Shown here: piece after piece, positions 62,429 through 64,000 of the stretch
Numbering within the stretch: the first letter of the stretch is position 1
How the letters are laid out: each line of letters opens with the position of its first letter
Source: an uncultured Bacteroidaceae bacterium
GTDB taxonomy: Bacteria > Bacteroidota > Bacteroidia > Bacteroidales > Bacteroidaceae
Reading direction: 5' to 3'
Assembly: GCA_905234605.1 (NCBI GenBank)
Contig: CAJOIE010000005.1
Location: forward strand, 1 to 64,000
DNA length: 64,000 nt
Made by a program: the position numbers and the translations under genes
Notes under the pieces: generated by a model
The model's database searches: none
The model's input: the letters and a program-made list of their open reading frames with translations, nothing else
What the model was told of the DNA's origin: nothing

Positions 62429-64000
62429 ATGCTCAAGACCTTATCCATACGCAACTACGCCCTGATAGCCTCGCTCGACATCGACCTGCACGATGGTTTC
62501 TCTGTCATCACAGGCGAGACAGGCGCAGGCAAGAGCATACTGCTCGGAGCCATAGCCCTGCTCATGGGGCAGCGTGCAGAGAGCCGCATGATTAAAGACG
62601 GAGCCACACGCTGCACCATCGAAGCCGTTTTCGACATCGATGGCTATGGTCTGGAACAATTCTTCACGGACAACGACCTCGACTACGATGCCCACACCTG
62701 CACATTAAGGCGTGAACTGACGGCGGCCGGCAAGAGCCGTGCATTCGTCAACGACACTCCAGTGCAGCTGTCTGTGCTCCGAGCATTAAGTGAGCACCTG
62801 CTCGACATTCACTCCCAGCATCAGAACATGCTGCTGGCACACTCGGACTTCCAGATGAGCGTGGTGGACCTCGTGGCACAGGATGCTGAGTTGCGGCAAA
62901 CATACACTGAGCACTACACTCAGTGGCAGACAGCACGGAAGCTACTGACCCAGGCCGAGCAGGCAGCACAGCAAGGACACGAGGATGAGGACTACCTGCG
63001 CTTCCAGCTTGAACAGATTGAAGCCCTACACCTGACGACTGGCATACAGGCAAGCCGTGAGCAGGAGGCACAGCAGCTTGAGCATGCAGAGGAGATACAA
63101 CAGGCTCTCGGCTACACCGCCTCAGTGCTCAATGGACAGGGTCAGACGGGCGAAGGCATCGTGGCACGCCTCCGCGACGCAGCACGACAGCTCGCGCAAG
63201 TGGCAGGTGTGATACCTGAAGCCAATGCCCTTGAAGAGCGCATAGAGTCGTGCCGCATTGAGCTGCAAGACATTGAACAAGAAGCAACGCGCATGGCCGA
63301 TGCCAGCGAGAGCGACCCTTCCAGACTGGACGAGCTCAACGAATGGCTGAGCAGCCTCTACACCCTACAGCGCAAGCACAAGGTCGACACCGACCAGGCT
63401 CTCATGGACCTTGCTGCCGACATGCGCTCCCGTCTCGACGCTATAGACAACAGCGAGGAGCACATCCATCAGCTGCAGGCTGCTGTGACTGAAGCGCACA
63501 CAGCCATGATGGCGGTTGGCCGGCAGCTGACCGCTGCGCGCAAGACAGCAGCAACAAGCATTGAGCAAGAGATGGAGCAACGCTTAGTGCCGCTGGGCAT
63601 ACCCAATGTGCGCTTTGCCGTGAGCATCACTCCACGCAAAGAGCCTGACGCCTCGGGCACAGACACTGTAGACTTCCTCTTCTCCGCCAACAAGAACAGC
63701 CAGCCACAACCTATCTCGCAGGTGGCTTCGGGCGGCGAAATAGCCCGCGTGATGCTCTCGCTCAAGGCACTGCTCAGCGGCTTACGCGCAATGCCCACCA
63801 TCATCTTCGATGAGATAGACACAGGCGTGAGCGGGCAGATAGCCGAGCGCATGGCATGCATCATGAACGAAATGGGGGCCGGAGGCCGACAGGTGATTTC
63901 CATCACCCACCTGCCACAGATTGCCGCCATGGCAAAGCACCACTTCCGCGTATACAAAGAAGACGATGAACAGGGCACAGAGAGCCACATCGCAAGCCTC
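62429..64000 (+). CDS. recN: DNA repair protein RecN (partial, runs off right edge)
   Basis: SMC-like ATPase of double-strand-break repair. The frame is open from ATG 62429 to the last base (524 codons of an expected ~550). Walker A ITGETGAGKSILLGAI lies at residues ~28-43, a central coiled coil spans ~165-370, and the signature VASGGEIARVMLSLKALL is at ~431-448. Walker B TIIFDEIDTGVSG follows (~457-469), then SITHLPQIAAMAKHH. Only about the last 30 residues are missing. It starts 30 nt after DUF4835 and closes the coaBC run. Confidence 0.96.
   Translation, partial: MLKTLSIRNYALIASLDIDLHDGFSVITGETGAGKSILLGAIALLMGQRAESRMIKDGATRCTIEAVFDIDGYGLEQFFTDNDLDYDAHTCTLRRELTAAGKSRAFVNDTPVQLSVLRALSEHLLDIHSQHQNMLLAHSDFQMSVVDLVAQDAELRQTYTEHYTQWQTARKLLTQAEQAAQQGHEDEDYLRFQLEQIEALHLTTGIQASREQEAQQLEHAEEIQQALGYTASVLNGQGQTGEGIVARLRDAARQLAQVAGVIPEANALEERIESCRIELQDIEQEATRMADASESDPSRLDELNEWLSSLYTLQRKHKVDTDQALMDLAADMRSRLDAIDNSEEHIHQLQAAVTEAHTAMMAVGRQLTAARKTAATSIEQEMEQRLVPLGIPNVRFAVSITPRKEPDASGTDTVDFLFSANKNSQPQPISQVASGGEIARVMLSLKALLSGLRAMPTIIFDEIDTGVSGQIAERMACIMNEMGAGGRQVISITHLPQIAAMAKHHFRVYKEDDEQGTESHIASL

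Overview
The window is chromosomal DNA from a member of the Bacteroidales (phylum Bacteroidota). It looks most like a GC-rich relative of Prevotellaceae, although the family-level call is inference. The evidence is the type III glutamine synthetase, DUF4835, DUF3127, DUF4369 and DMP19-like proteins, a T9SS-type sorting domain, S16 with an Ala/Glu-rich tail, and many copies of the Bacteroidota -7 promoter box TAnnTTTG. Six of these boxes have a TTG or TTTG exactly 20 bases upstream. The content is mainly housekeeping. I see no prophage, insertion sequence, CRISPR array or rRNA, and one tRNA (Thr-CGT).

Layout. 1-412: noncoding, with the rpsP terminator hairpin. 413-6203 (minus): rpsP, then the heat-shock/folate operon grpE-dnaJ-folC, a broken DUF4488-like remnant and an ABC-F ATPase. 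6283-11232: GH3 glycosidase, low-molecular-weight phosphatase, HAD phosphatase and a CE12-type esterase, pointing to plant glycan use. 11409-18219: tRNA-Thr, mltG, glnN, a secreted CotH protein and a Crp/Fnr regulator. 18268-22970: M3 peptidase, dCMP deaminase, S41 protease, 5-formyl-THF cyclo-ligase. 23063-29967: DUF721/recF facing a TPR protein and ribH, then smpB, metH and a DMP19-like gene. 30213-39948: MFS transporter, a giant CotH/LTD surface protein, YqiA-like esterase, SprT-like protein, a candidate structured ncRNA, PrsW, and an ECF sigma factor with a small membrane partner. 39981-42256 (minus): lipoprotein, plsC, membrane protein, divIC. 42446-50677: dnaX-ilvN-thioesterase facing a pseudouridine synthase, ilvC and ilvD. 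50842-55944: slyD-like, aroC, cstA, aldose epimerase, GT2. 55934-64000: rarA and DUF3127 (minus), then dnaN, exonuclease, coaBC, DUF4835 and recN (open at the right edge).

The main unexplained signal is a family of six intergenic arrays of a 14-bp near-palindrome (best form CACC[C/A]TGCA[G/T]GGTG). Units repeat every 22-23 bp, about two helical turns, with 4-7 units per array. The second is a roughly 230-nt minus-strand transcript candidate at 37812-38045 with an optimally spaced promoter, several hairpins and a T7 tract, but no recognisable protein. The branched-chain amino acid genes are also unusual: ilvD and ilvC are neighbours, ilvN and the thioesterase sit about 3 kb away on the other strand, and ilvB is absent from the window.
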